The notes under the pieces: model-generated
What the model was told of the DNA's origin: nothing
Databases searched by the model: none
The model's input: only the letters and a program-made list of their open reading frames with translations
In this document: in pieces, positions 34,681 through 43,711 of the stretch
Layout of the letters: each line of letters opens with the position of its first letter
Position numbering within the stretch: position 1 is the first letter of the stretch
Translations under genes and position numbers: made by a program
Source: JAPWJZ01 sp964575605
GTDB taxonomy: Bacteria > Pseudomonadota > Alphaproteobacteria > Micavibrionales > UBA2020
NCBI GenBank assembly: GCA_964575605.1
Contig: CAZNRN010000001.1
Span: forward strand, 62,001-126,000
Direction of reading: 5' to 3'
DNA: 64,000 bases

Positions 34681-34729
34681 GATTTGAATGGGGTATCCTG
34701 GTAAAAGTATTGTTATTTATCAATAATTT

Positions 34730-34762
34730 AAAAAAAGGCCCTCCCTTGCGGGAGAGCCTTTT
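34730..34762 (-). terminator. Rho-independent terminator after acs
   Basis: Read on the minus strand: AAAAGGCTCTCCC, loop GCAA, GGGAGGGCCTTTTTTT, 26 bases past the acs stop. One bulged pair in the stem. Confidence 0.85.
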
Positions 34763-34787
34763 AAAATCGGGAATCGGCTGCCGTTAA

Positions 34788-36764
34788 TCAAGCAGCCTTC
34801 TTAAAAAGCGACTTGTGGTTCGCGATGATGGTTTCGACGACCGAAGGATCGGCGAGCGTCGACGTATCACCCAGCTGGTCGAACGCATTCTCGGCGACCT
34901 TGCGCAGGATGCGGCGCATGATCTTACCGGAACGTGTTTTCGGCAGGCCGGGCGCGAAGAGCAGCACGTCGGGCGAGGCGATCGGGCCGATGACCTTGCG
35001 CACATGGGCGACGATATCCTTGCGCAGTTCTTCGGAAGGCTGTTCGCCCTGCATCAGGATGACATAAGCATAGATGCCCTGCCCCTTGATGTCATGCGGG
35101 TATCCCACCACGGCGCTTTCGGCGATTTTCGGGTGCGAGTTCAGCGCGTCCTCGATCTCGGCGGTGCCGAGGCGGTGGCCGGAAACGTTGATCACGTCGT
35201 CGACGCGGCCGGTGATGCGGTAATAACCTTTCGCATCGCGTTTCGCGCCGTCGCCGGTGAAATACATGCCCTTGAAGGTCGAGAAATAGGTTTGCACGAA
35301 ACGGTCGTGGTCCTTGTAAACCGTGCGCATCTGCCCCGGCCAGCTGTCGAGCAGCACAAGGTTGCCCTCTGCTTCCGTCTCGGAAATGATTTTGCCCTCG
35401 TTATCGACCAGCGCGGGCTGGACGCCGAAGAAAGGCTTCGAGGCGAAGGCGGGTTTCAGTTCATGCGCGCCGGGCAGCGCGGTAATCAGGATACCGCCGG
35501 TTTCGGTCTGCCACCAGGTATCCACCACGGGGCAGCGTTTTTCGCCGACTGTTTCCCAGTACCAGAGCCAGGCTTCCTCGTTGATCGGCTCGCCGACCGA
35601 GCCCAACATGCGGAGCGATTTGCGGCTGTGTTTCTTCACCCATTCGTCGCCTTCCTTGATCAGCGAGCGGATAGCGGTGGGAGCGGTGTAGAAGATATTC
35701 ACCTTGTGCTTGTCGACGGTCTGCCAGAAACGGCCCCAGTCGGGATAGTTCGGCACGCCTTCGAAGACGAGCGAGGTCGCGCCATTCGCCAGCGGGCCGT
35801 AGACGATATAGCTGTGACCCGTTACCCAGCCCACATCCGCCGTGCACCAGTACACATCGCCATCATGGTAATCGAACACATATTCATGCGTCATCGAGGC
35901 GAAGACAAGGTAGCCGCCCGTGGTATGCAGCACACCCTTGGGCTTGCCGGTCGAACCCGAGGTGTAAAGGATAAACAGCGGATCTTCCGCGTTCATCGGC
36001 TCGCAGGGGCAGTCGGTGGACTGCTTGCCGACGATGTCGTGGTACCAGACGTCACGCTTATCGTTCCAGGCGACCTGGCCGCCGGTGCGCTTGTAAACGA
36101 AAACCGTATGCACGTTCGGGCAGCCTTTCAGCGCTTCCTCGACGTTTGCCTTCAGCGGGATTTTCTTGGAACCGCGCAGGCCTTCGTCCGCCGTGATAAT
36201 GACGTTCGATTCACAGTCGAGGATGCGGTCTTTCAGCGACGTCGGGGAGAAACCCCCGAAGACCACCGAATGCACCGCGCCGATGCGCGCGCAGGCCAGC
36301 ATGGCATAGGCGGCTTCGGGTATCATGGGCATATAGATCGTGACACGGTCGCCTTTTTTCACGCCGCGCTCTTTCAGCGCGTTGGCAAGCTTGCAGACCT
36401 CGTCTTTCAGCTGGGCGTAGGTGATGGTGGAGCTGTCGTTCGCCTCGTCACCTTCGCGGATGAGCGCGACCTGGTTGGCGCGTTTGGGCAGGTGGCGGTC
36501 GATGCAGTTGTGCGCGACGTTCAGCACACCGTCGAAATACCAGCGGATGCGCGCATTGTCCTTGTAATCGACGTCTTTCACCTGGGTATAAGGCTTGATC
36601 CAGTCAAGGCGCTTGCCCTGTTCCGCCCAGAAGGCGACGGGGTCATCGACCGATTGCTTGTACAGGGCGGCGTATTTTTCGGGCGTGATCTTGGCGCGGC
36701 CCTTCATGCTGTCGGCGATCGGGAAATATTCCGGATGCGCGGGGTGTACTTTATGCTCGGTCAT
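34788..36764 (-). CDS. acs: Acetyl-CoA synthetase (AMP-forming)
   Basis: 658 residues, typical for Acs. The ATG at 36764 follows AAGGAGA at ideal spacing. Adenylate-forming motifs: YTSGSTGKPKGV (P-loop), the TWWQTETG segment, YFTGDGAKRD, and the C-terminal hinge RVDDVINVSGHRLGTAE; SGKIMRR carries the acetylation-regulated Lys of this family. It activates acetate with ATP and CoA to acetyl-CoA in the cytosol. Monocistronic with its own terminator. Confidence 0.97.
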   Translation of the reverse strand: MTEHKVHPAHPEYFPIADSMKGRAKITPEKYAALYKQSVDDPVAFWAEQGKRLDWIKPYTQVKDVDYKDNARIRWYFDGVLNVAHNCIDRHLPKRANQVALIREGDEANDSSTITYAQLKDEVCKLANALKERGVKKGDRVTIYMPMIPEAAYAMLACARIGAVHSVVFGGFSPTSLKDRILDCESNVIITADEGLRGSKKIPLKANVEEALKGCPNVHTVFVYKRTGGQVAWNDKRDVWYHDIVGKQSTDCPCEPMNAEDPLFILYTSGSTGKPKGVLHTTGGYLVFASMTHEYVFDYHDGDVYWCTADVGWVTGHSYIVYGPLANGATSLVFEGVPNYPDWGRFWQTVDKHKVNIFYTAPTAIRSLIKEGDEWVKKHSRKSLRMLGSVGEPINEEAWLWYWETVGEKRCPVVDTWWQTETGGILITALPGAHELKPAFASKPFFGVQPALVDNEGKIISETEAEGNLVLLDSWPGQMRTVYKDHDRFVQTYFSTFKGMYFTGDGAKRDAKGYYRITGRVDDVINVSGHRLGTAEIEDALNSHPKIAESAVVGYPHDIKGQGIYAYVILMQGEQPSEELRKDIVAHVRKVIGPIASPDVLLFAPGLPKTRSGKIMRRILRKVAENAFDQLGDTSTLADPSVVETIIANHKSLFKKAA

Positions 36765-36896
36765 AAACGGTCTCCTTGAAATACGGATCAAATGGAATTC
36801 GGGAGTCCAAGAATACCAGCGTTTTTTTTACCGTCTATCGCATTTATGCCCGTCATTAGCGGGTTATTGCACTGCAATATGCCATAAAATGCGTAT

Positions 36897-37460
36897 TTAA
36901 AGGGGTTTGCTGGCTGTTTCGCCAAGCGCGTTCAGGATGAAATCCGCCCGCTTTTCAATCGGCAGGACCGGCACGCGGGTCAGTTTATAGCCCAGGTTCT
37001 CGTAGGCTTCCTCAATCGCCCTGCCGATTTTGGCCGCCGCCGCGTCATTTTCACTGCGCACCCCGTCTTTCACGAGCGGCAGGCGGTCGAGCATAAAAAC
37101 AGCCCGGTAACGGAAGATTTGGGACGCTTCGATCGCCCGCTTCACATCCAGCCCCGCCAGCGCAAAATAGACGATGCTGTCGGGCGTGCCGCGGTCGGCG
37201 AAGACCAGCGTACTTTTATCAAGCGCCCTTTCGCGGCCAAGCTTGAAGCGCAAAATCTTTTCCTGCAATTCCTTCACGTAGTCGACGCCACGCACTTCGG
37301 CCAGTGTCATGCCGTGGCGCAGGCATTCCTCGATCAGCTCGCGCGCGATTTCGGACTGGATAGGGTAACCGCGTTTTGCCAGTTCGTCGATCACCGACGT
37401 TTTGCCAGACGACGGCGCACCGGTGATAACGACCCAGTTGGTATCGAATTTAAACGTCAT
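36897..37460 (-). CDS. P-loop ATPase/kinase (AAA_28 type)
   Basis: 187 residues. Walker A GAPSSGKTS at about 14-22 near the N-terminus, ADRGTPDSIVYFAL with the DRG in place of Walker B, and a lid region with Arg (GVRSEND). This layout fits the AAA_28 group of small nucleoside/metabolite kinase-like NTPases. Last gene of a run with 37450 (overlap 11 bases) and the EVE gene. Substrate not identifiable. Confidence 0.82.
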   Translation of the reverse strand: MTFKFDTNWVVITGAPSSGKTSVIDELAKRGYPIQSEIARELIEECLRHGMTLAEVRGVDYVKELQEKILRFKLGRERALDKSTLVFADRGTPDSIVYFALAGLDVKRAIEASQIFRYRAVFMLDRLPLVKDGVRSENDAAAAKIGRAIEEAYENLGYKLTRVPVLPIEKRADFILNALGETASKPL

Positions 37461-38013
37461 TTTTTTCGCCCAGGCAGGGGCCCCATTTGTGCAGGTCGTG
37501 GCATTTCACGTGGCAGTTGGCATGGCTGCGCCAGAAGGACGGGCAGCCGGCGTTGGGCGCTTTCGCCTCGCCCAAAAATTCATCCTCGGGCGGCAGGCGG
37601 AAATCGGCGGGCAGGTTTTCGGGCAGGATGCGGTAAAGCGCGCGGTCGTCTTCAATCGTGATGTGGCGGCAGGCCGCATCACGATAGGCGCGCACGGCAG
37701 TATGGATGCGCTGCAATTCGGCCTCAAGCGCCTTGTCGTCCATGGCTTCAAGATCTTTGTCCCATTGCAGCCGGTCGGGCTGCGCATCAATTGGCATGGC
37801 GTCGGCGGTATCGGCGCGGCGGAATTTATAAAACCCTCGGCACATATCCATTGCTTCTTCCATCGGCGGCGGGGTCAGCGGCACGGGGAATGAACCCGGT
37901 ATCAGCGCCCAGATGAAATAGTCATCGAGCCAGCAGCGGTCGTCGCCCTTGGCATCCCTGTGCTGCCGTATCGCGTGTCGCGCCTCGATGATGCTTTGCA
38001 GCGGGTCCTTCAC
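37450..38013 (-). CDS. Conserved-looking cytosolic protein with His/Cys-rich C-terminus, unknown
   Basis: 187 residues. The GTG at 38013 overlaps the EVE stop (GTGA) so I prefer it to an ATG at 38046. The N-terminus has IIEARHAIRQHRDAKGDDRCWLDDY, and the C-terminus has CPSFWRSHANCHVKCHDLHKWGPC, four Cys and three His that could bind a metal. No family recognised. Middle gene of the operon EVE - this - ATPase. Confidence 0.72.
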   Translation of the reverse strand: MKDPLQSIIEARHAIRQHRDAKGDDRCWLDDYFIWALIPGSFPVPLTPPPMEEAMDMCRGFYKFRRADTADAMPIDAQPDRLQWDKDLEAMDDKALEAELQRIHTAVRAYRDAACRHITIEDDRALYRILPENLPADFRLPPEDEFLGEAKAPNAGCPSFWRSHANCHVKCHDLHKWGPCLGEKNDV

Positions 38014-38420
38014 TTGACGCCGCCCAGCTTGCAGATCGTTTGCCATTCGTCATCCGTGACAGGCGAAACGGAAAGGCGAGATTGCTTCACCAGCGCCATG
38101 CCTTTCAGTTTCGCATGCGCCTTGATGTCGGCCAGCGTCACGGGTTTGGGCAGCGGTTTCGCCGCGGTCACCTCGACCATGCCGAACTTGCCTTCGGTAT
38201 CGGTGGGGTCGGGATGATAAAGTTTCGAGACCTTCACGATGCCCACAATTTCCTTGCCCTCGTTCGAGTGGTAGAAGAAGCATTCGTCGCCCAGCTTCAT
38301 CGCCTTCATGTTGTTGGAGGCCTGATAGTTGCGCACACCGGTCCAGCCGGATTTCTTGTCCTTCACCATCTGCGCCCAGGAATAGGCATCGGGTTCGGAT
38401 TTCATCAGCCAATAGGCCAT
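38010..38420 (-). CDS. EVE domain protein
   Basis: 136 residues, the full length of a stand-alone EVE domain: starts YWLMKSEPDAYSWAQM, then WTGVRNYQASNNMKAMKLGD and FFYHSNEGKEIVGIVKV. EVE domains share a PUA-like fold and are thought to bind modified nucleobases in DNA or RNA. In alphaproteobacteria the gene is often near gpsA and tsaD, as here. First gene of a three-gene operon with overlapping stops and starts. Confidence 0.93.
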   Translation of the reverse strand: MAYWLMKSEPDAYSWAQMVKDKKSGWTGVRNYQASNNMKAMKLGDECFFYHSNEGKEIVGIVKVSKLYHPDPTDTEGKFGMVEVTAAKPLPKPVTLADIKAHAKLKGMALVKQSRLSVSPVTDDEWQTICKLGGVK

Positions 38421-38542
38421 GGGATTCTCCTCTTCGCTCCCGTTTTTTTAGCATAGGGGTTTGTTATATCTATGCTTTATTGCATTTGCATAACTTGGGA
38501 GCGCTTGGTATAACAAACGGGTTCAACCAGTTGGAAAAGCCT

Positions 38543-39148
38543 ATGGCCGAGATCATCATCTGCCGCGCGAGCGAGGTGCTGAAAATAGTCACGGAAAACC
38601 CCGTGGCCGCAGTATTGTCGATCGAGCATCCGGGTGCCGCGCTCGACAAGAGCGGCGCCGCGCCGCGTCTGGTTGATAATGGACATGATAAAATCCCGCA
38701 GAAGATTCTGGTTTTCTGGGATTCCGAACAGCCGGTGAAAGACGGGCCGGATGTCGAGCAGGTGAAAGCCGGCATCGAATTCGTGATGGACCATATCAGC
38801 AAGGGCCCTGTCATCATCCATTGCCATGCGGGCAAGGCGCGATCGGTCGGCGTGGCGCTGGGCGTTTTGTCGCTGGTTTATCCCGACAAGGAAGAAAAAG
38901 AGTTGCTCGACATGCTGCTGGCCATCCGGCCGCAGGCGGCGCCAAATATCCTGGTCGTCGAAATGGTCGACCAGCTGACAGGGCGCGGCGGCAAGCTGCT
39001 GCAGGCGGTACTGGGCCACCCCGTCCTGTCCGAGCAGCGCGCCAAGGCGGAGCGCAACCGCAAGGACATGATGGAAGAGCGCCCTGAATATTATAAACGC
39101 ATGTTCCCCGAAAAGTTCCCGCAAGAGCCCAAAGGCCCGCAACCGTGA
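38543..39148 (+). CDS. Protein tyrosine/dual-specificity phosphatase-like protein
   Basis: 201 residues from the ATG at 38543, preceded by GGAAAAG. The PTP loop IHCHAGKARSVG carries the Cys-x5-Arg-Ser catalytic signature, and DSEQPVKDGPD may supply the general acid. Acts on phosphotyrosine, phosphoserine or another phosphate ester in the cytosol. Charged C-terminal helix with ERPEYYKRMFPEKFPQEPKGPQP. Its stop overlaps a 28-residue membrane peptide (39145). Confidence 0.85.
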   Translation: MAEIIICRASEVLKIVTENPVAAVLSIEHPGAALDKSGAAPRLVDNGHDKIPQKILVFWDSEQPVKDGPDVEQVKAGIEFVMDHISKGPVIIHCHAGKARSVGVALGVLSLVYPDKEEKELLDMLLAIRPQAAPNILVVEMVDQLTGRGGKLLQAVLGHPVLSEQRAKAERNRKDMMEERPEYYKRMFPEKFPQEPKGPQP

Positions 39149-39231
39149 GCCTGATTGCGCTGGTTGTGATTGTCATCGTGCTGGCCGTCGGCCTTGGCAC
39201 CATGATGTTCCGCGGTGGTGGCGATAATTAA
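39145..39231 (+). CDS. 28-residue single-span membrane peptide
   Basis: GTG at 39145 overlaps the phosphatase stop (GTGA). It encodes SLIALVVIVIVLAVGLGTMMF followed by RGGGDN, a single hydrophobic helix with a short polar end, then TAA. Size and overlap suggest a translated, co-expressed microprotein that could anchor or modulate a partner. It overlaps the convergent gpsA stop by four bases. Confidence 0.5.
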   Translation: MSLIALVVIVIVLAVGLGTMMFRGGGDN

Positions 39232-40235
39232 TCCGTTTCGGATTTCAGGTCGCGCGACAAGAGGCCGGTGACGACGGTATCGACGCTGGCCTCTCCTTTC
39301 AAAATCATCTTCACGCCGATGCTGATGGGCATTTCGACATCGTGTTCGGCTGCGTAATCGGCGACCGCCCAAGCAGTGGTGACGCCTTCGGCCACGGTGC
39401 GACGTTCGGCCAGTATCTCCTGCAACGACCTGCCCTGCCCCAGTTCGAAGCCGAGCGAGAAGTTGCGGGACGTCATCGAAGAACAGGTCAGCGTCAAATC
39501 GCCCACACCAGCCAAGCCGAGGAAGGTGTCGGGCTTCGCCCCGCGGCTGATGCCCAGGCGCTTGATTTCCGCGAGGCCGCGCGTCATGACGGCCGCTTTC
39601 GCGTTCTGGCCAAGGCCGCGGCCCTCGACAATGCCGCAGGCGATGGCGATAACGTTTTTCAGGGCGCCCGCAATTTCCGCACCGACCGGGTCGGTCGACA
39701 GGTAGGGGCGGAATGACGTGCCGCGCAGCGCTTCCGCCCAGCTTTGGGCGTTGTCGGATTTGGTCGCGAGCGTCGCCGCGGTCGGGAGGCCGCGCGCCGC
39801 CTCGGTCGCGAAATTAGGGCCTGACAGCACGGCATAGGGGCGCTTTTTGCCCGCGACTTCCGCCACAACCTCCGACAGCAGATACCCCGTCGTCATCTCG
39901 ATGCCCTTGGCAGCGTTTACCAGCGGTGCGTTTTGAGGCAGTAGCGGCAGGAATTTTTTAAGGGTATCGCGCAGATACTGTGCCGGGGTAGCCAGCAAAA
40001 TCAGCTCCGCGCCCTCGACTGCCTGCGCAATATCGGCTGTCGCGCGGATATTGTGGTCGAGCGGGTAACCGGCCAGATAGGTTTTGTTTTCATGCGCGTG
40101 GTTGATGGTGGCGGCAAGGCCTGCGTCGCGCGCATAGAGCGTCACGTTGCGCCCTGCCTGCGCCGTGATTTGCGCGAGCGCCGTGCCCCAGGCGCCGCTG
40201 CCAATGACGGAAATATTCTGGATGGGTTTCGTCAT
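39228..40235 (-). CDS. gpsA: NAD(P)-dependent glycerol-3-phosphate dehydrogenase
   Basis: 335 residues. N-terminal Rossmann motif GSGAWGTALA, catalytic Lys in NAAKGIE, AVLSGPNFATE, and the C-terminal RNFSLGFELGQG and VAEGVTTA. Reduces dihydroxyacetone phosphate to sn-glycerol 3-phosphate for phospholipid synthesis in the cytosol. One base downstream of tsaD, so co-transcribed. Confidence 0.97.
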   Translation of the reverse strand: MTKPIQNISVIGSGAWGTALAQITAQAGRNVTLYARDAGLAATINHAHENKTYLAGYPLDHNIRATADIAQAVEGAELILLATPAQYLRDTLKKFLPLLPQNAPLVNAAKGIEMTTGYLLSEVVAEVAGKKRPYAVLSGPNFATEAARGLPTAATLATKSDNAQSWAEALRGTSFRPYLSTDPVGAEIAGALKNVIAIACGIVEGRGLGQNAKAAVMTRGLAEIKRLGISRGAKPDTFLGLAGVGDLTLTCSSMTSRNFSLGFELGQGRSLQEILAERRTVAEGVTTAWAVADYAAEHDVEMPISIGVKMILKGEASVDTVVTGLLSRDLKSETD

Positions 40236-40236
40236 G

Positions 40237-41304
40237 TCAGGCCTTTTGCGTTTTCATGCCGGCGGGCTGCGCGGCGGGGTCAAGCGGCCAGCGGGCATAG
40301 ACAGGGAAATCGGCGGAGTCTGTCAGCCCCAGCTTCAGCCGCTCGACCCCCGCCCAGGCGATCATCGCCGCATTATCGGTGCAGAGCTTCAACGGCGGCG
40401 CGACAAAGCGCAGGCCTTTGGCTGCTGCTGTTTTTTCCAGCACGGCGCGGAGCGCCTTGTTCGACGCGACGCCGCCCGCCACCACCAGCGTCGGGGCGGC
40501 AGGGTTATGCTGCATATACAGTTCGATCGCGTTCTTCACACGGTCGGCGATAATCGCGCCCACTGCGTCCTGAAAGGCGAAGCAGATATCAACGATGTCT
40601 TCCTGTGCGATGTCTTCGGGCAGCGCGTCGGCGGCGCGACGCACAGCGGTTTTTAACCCTGAAAATGAAAAATCGCAGCCCGGGCGCCCCAGCATCGGGC
40701 GCGGGAATGCGAATTTGCCGCGCGCGCGGTCGTGGTTGCCGCAAGACGCCGCCATTTTCTCGACCGGCGGCCCGCCGGGATAGCCGAGGCCCAGCAGCTT
40801 CGACGTTTTATCAAAAGCCTCGCCCGCCGCATCATCAATCGTCGCGCCCAAGCGTTTATACTTGCCGACGCCTTCGACTACCAGCAGCTGGCAATGCCCG
40901 CCGGATGCCAGCAGCAGCAGGTATGGGAAATCGACGTTTTCTGTCAGCCGCACGGTCAGCGCATGACCTTCAAGATGGTTCACGGCCACCAGAGGCGTCC
41001 CGTTGACGGCGGCAATCGCCTTGGCCGTCATCACGCCCACAAGCACCCCGCCGATCAGGCCCGGGCCCGCCGTCACCGCGATAGCATCCAGTTCCTTCAA
41101 GGAAATCCCGGCCTCTGCCACGGCGTCTCTGACAAGACCGTCGATATGGCCAAGGTGTGCGCGCGCGGCAAGTTCGGGCACGACGCCGCCGTATTTATCA
41201 TGGTCGCGCTGGCTGAGGATCAGGTTCGACAGTATGCGTTTATCCTCCGTGACAATCGCCACGGCGGTTTCATCGCAACTGGTTTCGATGCCCATTACCT
41301 TCAT
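40237..41304 (-). CDS. tsaD: tRNA N6-adenosine threonylcarbamoyltransferase
   Basis: 355 residues. Starts MGIETSCDETAVAIV; metal-binding HLEGH near 110 (the NHLEGHALT segment), SGGHCQLL, DDAAGEAFDK and GGVASNKALR are the TsaD/Kae1 signatures. With TsaB and TsaE it transfers threonylcarbamoyl to A37 of ANN-decoding tRNAs. Adjacent to gpsA and to the haem block, a common alphaproteobacterial arrangement. Confidence 0.97.
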   Translation of the reverse strand: MKVMGIETSCDETAVAIVTEDKRILSNLILSQRDHDKYGGVVPELAARAHLGHIDGLVRDAVAEAGISLKELDAIAVTAGPGLIGGVLVGVMTAKAIAAVNGTPLVAVNHLEGHALTVRLTENVDFPYLLLLASGGHCQLLVVEGVGKYKRLGATIDDAAGEAFDKTSKLLGLGYPGGPPVEKMAASCGNHDRARGKFAFPRPMLGRPGCDFSFSGLKTAVRRAADALPEDIAQEDIVDICFAFQDAVGAIIADRVKNAIELYMQHNPAAPTLVVAGGVASNKALRAVLEKTAAAKGLRFVAPPLKLCTDNAAMIAWAGVERLKLGLTDSADFPVYARWPLDPAAQPAGMKTQKA

Positions 41305-41340
41305 AGCCTTTATATAGCATCCCTGCCGCCCAATAGCAAA

Positions 41341-41368
41341 GCGGCCCCCTGTAGAAACAGGAGACCGC
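41341..41368 (-). terminator. Candidate terminator after the SPFH gene at 41413
   Basis: GCGG-CCCCTGT-AGAA-ACAGGAG-CCGC forms an imperfect hairpin between the SPFH gene stop and tsaD start; the following minus-strand bases TTTGCTATT are only moderately T-rich, so partial readthrough to tsaD is possible. Confidence 0.5.
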
Positions 41369-41412
41369 CCTTGCTTATGCCGGGCGTATCCGCGCCCAAC
41401 AAAACTTGATTA

Positions 41413-42291
41413 TTACGGCTTCGGCGCCTTGATGGCGGGCGTCGCCGTACCGCCGTCGTCATTGGCGGGACGGACCGGTTTGCCAAGCGAGCCTTTCAGC
41501 GTCTGGATCTGGCTCAGCATCTCGTTCGAGTTGGTGGTAGACAGGATAAGGTTGCCCTTGTCCGCCGCGTCGCGCGTTGTGTCATGCGCCATGGCAAGCA
41601 GAATAACTTCGTGCGCCATTTCGGGCGTCATGCCCTTCTTGGCAAGGTTATTGAACTGCTCGGCATAGTTTTCGAAGATCGCGGCGCGCTGCGCTGCGAT
41701 ACCTTCGCCGTTCAGGCGCAGCGCTTCCTTATGCGCCTCTGCTTCGGCGATAATGCGCATTTTGGCGGCCGTTGAGTCGTTCTGGGCGGCAACCAGGTTA
41801 CGTTCCGACTGCTTCACGCGGCTGAAGGACGCCTGGCTGTCGGCCGAGGCATGCGGCTCGTCGACGATGACGTCGACCAGTTTCATGCCGTAGAGGTCCT
41901 CGATTTCCTTGCCGACCTTTTCGCGCGCCATTTCCGAGATTTTTTCGCGGGTCTGGTACAGTTCGGTGAATTCCATGCCGGAGACCAGCTGCTTCACGGT
42001 CGCGGCGACGCGCGCCTTGACCTGGTCCATCGGCTTGTCGCTGTCATAGAAGAACTTGCGGGCGTCCGTCACCTGCACGTGCATCTTGATGGGGATGGAG
42101 ACGAAGATATCGTCCTTCGTCTTGGTGTTCAGCGTTTCTTCCTGCTGCTGCAGGTCGGTCGGGATGCGCGCGGCGATGTTCTGCCAGGGCATCACGACGG
42201 TAATGCCGGGTTGGGTGATCGTGTTCACGTATTTGCCGAAGCTCTGCATGATCACGGCTTCTTTTTCTTTGACGGTAAAAATAAAGGCCAT
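41413..42291 (-). CDS. SPFH/band 7 protein (HIR-like)
   Basis: 292 residues. VKEKEAVIMQSFGKYVNTI starts the SPFH domain, with long coiled-coil helices at about 140-220 (AEAEAHKEALRLNGEGIAAQRAAIFENYAEQFNNL). It resembles the HIR/prohibitin-like branch that starts almost at the N-terminus, with no separate signal anchor. Such proteins oligomerise into membrane-microdomain scaffolds. The C-terminus ANDDGGTATPAIKAPKP is Pro-rich with only a weak match to the shared tail. Paralogue of 42380, 88 bases upstream. Confidence 0.9.
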   Translation of the reverse strand: MAFIFTVKEKEAVIMQSFGKYVNTITQPGITVVMPWQNIAARIPTDLQQQEETLNTKTKDDIFVSIPIKMHVQVTDARKFFYDSDKPMDQVKARVAATVKQLVSGMEFTELYQTREKISEMAREKVGKEIEDLYGMKLVDVIVDEPHASADSQASFSRVKQSERNLVAAQNDSTAAKMRIIAEAEAHKEALRLNGEGIAAQRAAIFENYAEQFNNLAKKGMTPEMAHEVILLAMAHDTTRDAADKGNLILSTTNSNEMLSQIQTLKGSLGKPVRPANDDGGTATPAIKAPKP

Positions 42292-42379
42292 AGTAAGCTT
42301 ATCTCCTGTTAGGGGCTGGAAAGTACGGCCCCGCGGAAGAAATTCCCGCGAGGCCGCGTATCGGTTGGAGGCTGGTCAA

Positions 42380-43327
42380 TCAGGCGCCGGGTGCCGCCGG
42401 TTTCTGCGCGGGCGCCGGCTTGGGATGGTCGTCGTTCGCGCCGCCATGGGGTTTGGTCAGCGTGGTTTTCAGCGTCTGCATCTGCGCCAGGATGTCGTTC
42501 GCGTTCGCATTCGTCACAATGGTGTTGCCGTTCTTGGCGGCGTCGCGGATCGTGTCGTTCTGCATCGCGAGCGTGATGACCTGGTGCGCCATTTCCTGCG
42601 TCAGGCCTTCCTTGGCGAGGTTGTTGAACTGCTGGGCGTAGTTCGCGAAGATCGCCGAACGCTGGGCGGCGATACCTTCACCGTCCAGGCGCTGCGCTTC
42701 CTTGCGCGCCTCTGCCTCGGCGATGATCTCGATCTTGCGCGCTTCGGCGTTGTTCTTGGTGGCCAGCATGTTACGCTCGGACGCCTTGACGTTGTTATAG
42801 GACGCCTGGATCTCGGCGGGTGCATGCGGCTCGTCCACGATCACATCAACCAGCGACACGCCGTAGAGCTTCTCGATCTCGGCGCCGACGTTTTCGCGCA
42901 CCTTGTCGGAAATGGTCTGGCGCGCCTGGTACAGCTCGGCGAAGTCCATCTGCGAGGTCAGCTGCTTCACGGTGGCGGCCACGCGGCTCATCACCTGCTT
43001 CATCGGGTCGTTCGATTCATAGTGGAATTTCTTGGTGTCGAGGACCTGCAGGTGCATCTTGATCGGCAGTGTGACGAAGATGTCGTCTTTGGTCTTGGTT
43101 TGCAGGTCTTCCTTCATTTCATAGAGAGCGGTAGAGACGCGTTCCGCGACCGAGGCGAAGGGCCAGGGCGCCTTGAAGCGCAGGCCGGAGGATTTTTCGG
43201 TTTTGGTGTATTTGCCGAAGCTTTCGATAATAACTTCTTCTTTTTCCTTCACGTTGAAAATCATGCTTGAAAGGGTGGTCACGCCGGCGACAATCGCGCT
43301 GCCGATAATAATGCTCTCAACAATCAT
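42380..43327 (-). CDS. SPFH/band 7 membrane protein (HIR-like)
   Basis: 315 residues from the ATG at 43327, preceded by AGGAG; an upstream in-frame start at 43378 has none. One N-terminal hydrophobic anchor (IVESIIIGSAIVAGVTTL), then the SPFH domain (VKEKEEVIIESFGKYTKTEKSSG) and coiled coil (AEARKEAQRLDGEGIAAQRSAIFANYAQQFNNL) nearly identical in design to 41413. The two probably assemble together. C-terminus ANDDHPKPAPAQKPAAPGA. Confidence 0.9.
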   Translation of the reverse strand: MIVESIIIGSAIVAGVTTLSSMIFNVKEKEEVIIESFGKYTKTEKSSGLRFKAPWPFASVAERVSTALYEMKEDLQTKTKDDIFVTLPIKMHLQVLDTKKFHYESNDPMKQVMSRVAATVKQLTSQMDFAELYQARQTISDKVRENVGAEIEKLYGVSLVDVIVDEPHAPAEIQASYNNVKASERNMLATKNNAEARKIEIIAEAEARKEAQRLDGEGIAAQRSAIFANYAQQFNNLAKEGLTQEMAHQVITLAMQNDTIRDAAKNGNTIVTNANANDILAQMQTLKTTLTKPHGGANDDHPKPAPAQKPAAPGA

Positions 43328-43711
43328 TCTATCTGTGCTCCTGTGGGTTTTCTGGATGGTGTTTTCTGGCATAAGCAAATATGCGCCCCAGCCTTTGGCA
43401 AGCTGTGCTTAGACGGTTGTCGTAAGAATCCGGGGTGCATGAGTCCTGATTAGCAGGCGAAGCCGAAAACCGTCAAGGCCTGCTAAAGACATAACGTCAT
43501 TCAGTTGCCGTAATAAAAATACGATGTTCGCCCCATGCGGCTGTAATATATCGACATTGATATTTACAGATAGAAAATTGCTTTCCATTTATTAGTTTCA
43601 CATAATACAGAAAATCGCCGCCAGAAACCGCGTACTATTTAAACTGAACGTTTAGAAGTTATTTGCTATAATGGTTGCTTCCGGCCGAAATCAGGATTCG
43701 ACCACTGCCGC
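43328..43711. other. 384-base intergenic region with a large inverted repeat
   Basis: TTAGCAGGC (43450-43458) pairs with GCCTGCTAA (43478-43486), nine perfect pairs around a 19-base loop; ACGGTT at about 43413 could also pair with AACCGT inside that loop. It lies in the probable 5-prime leader of the SPFH gene 42380, or ends the upstream operon. The remainder (43500-43711) is AT-rich with no coding frame I can support. Confidence 0.4.

Noticed and set aside
34815..36779. 654-residue plus-strand frame
   Set aside because: Antisense to acs, which has full family motifs, start and terminator.
42056..43270. 404-residue plus-strand frame
   Set aside because: Antisense to two clear SPFH genes.
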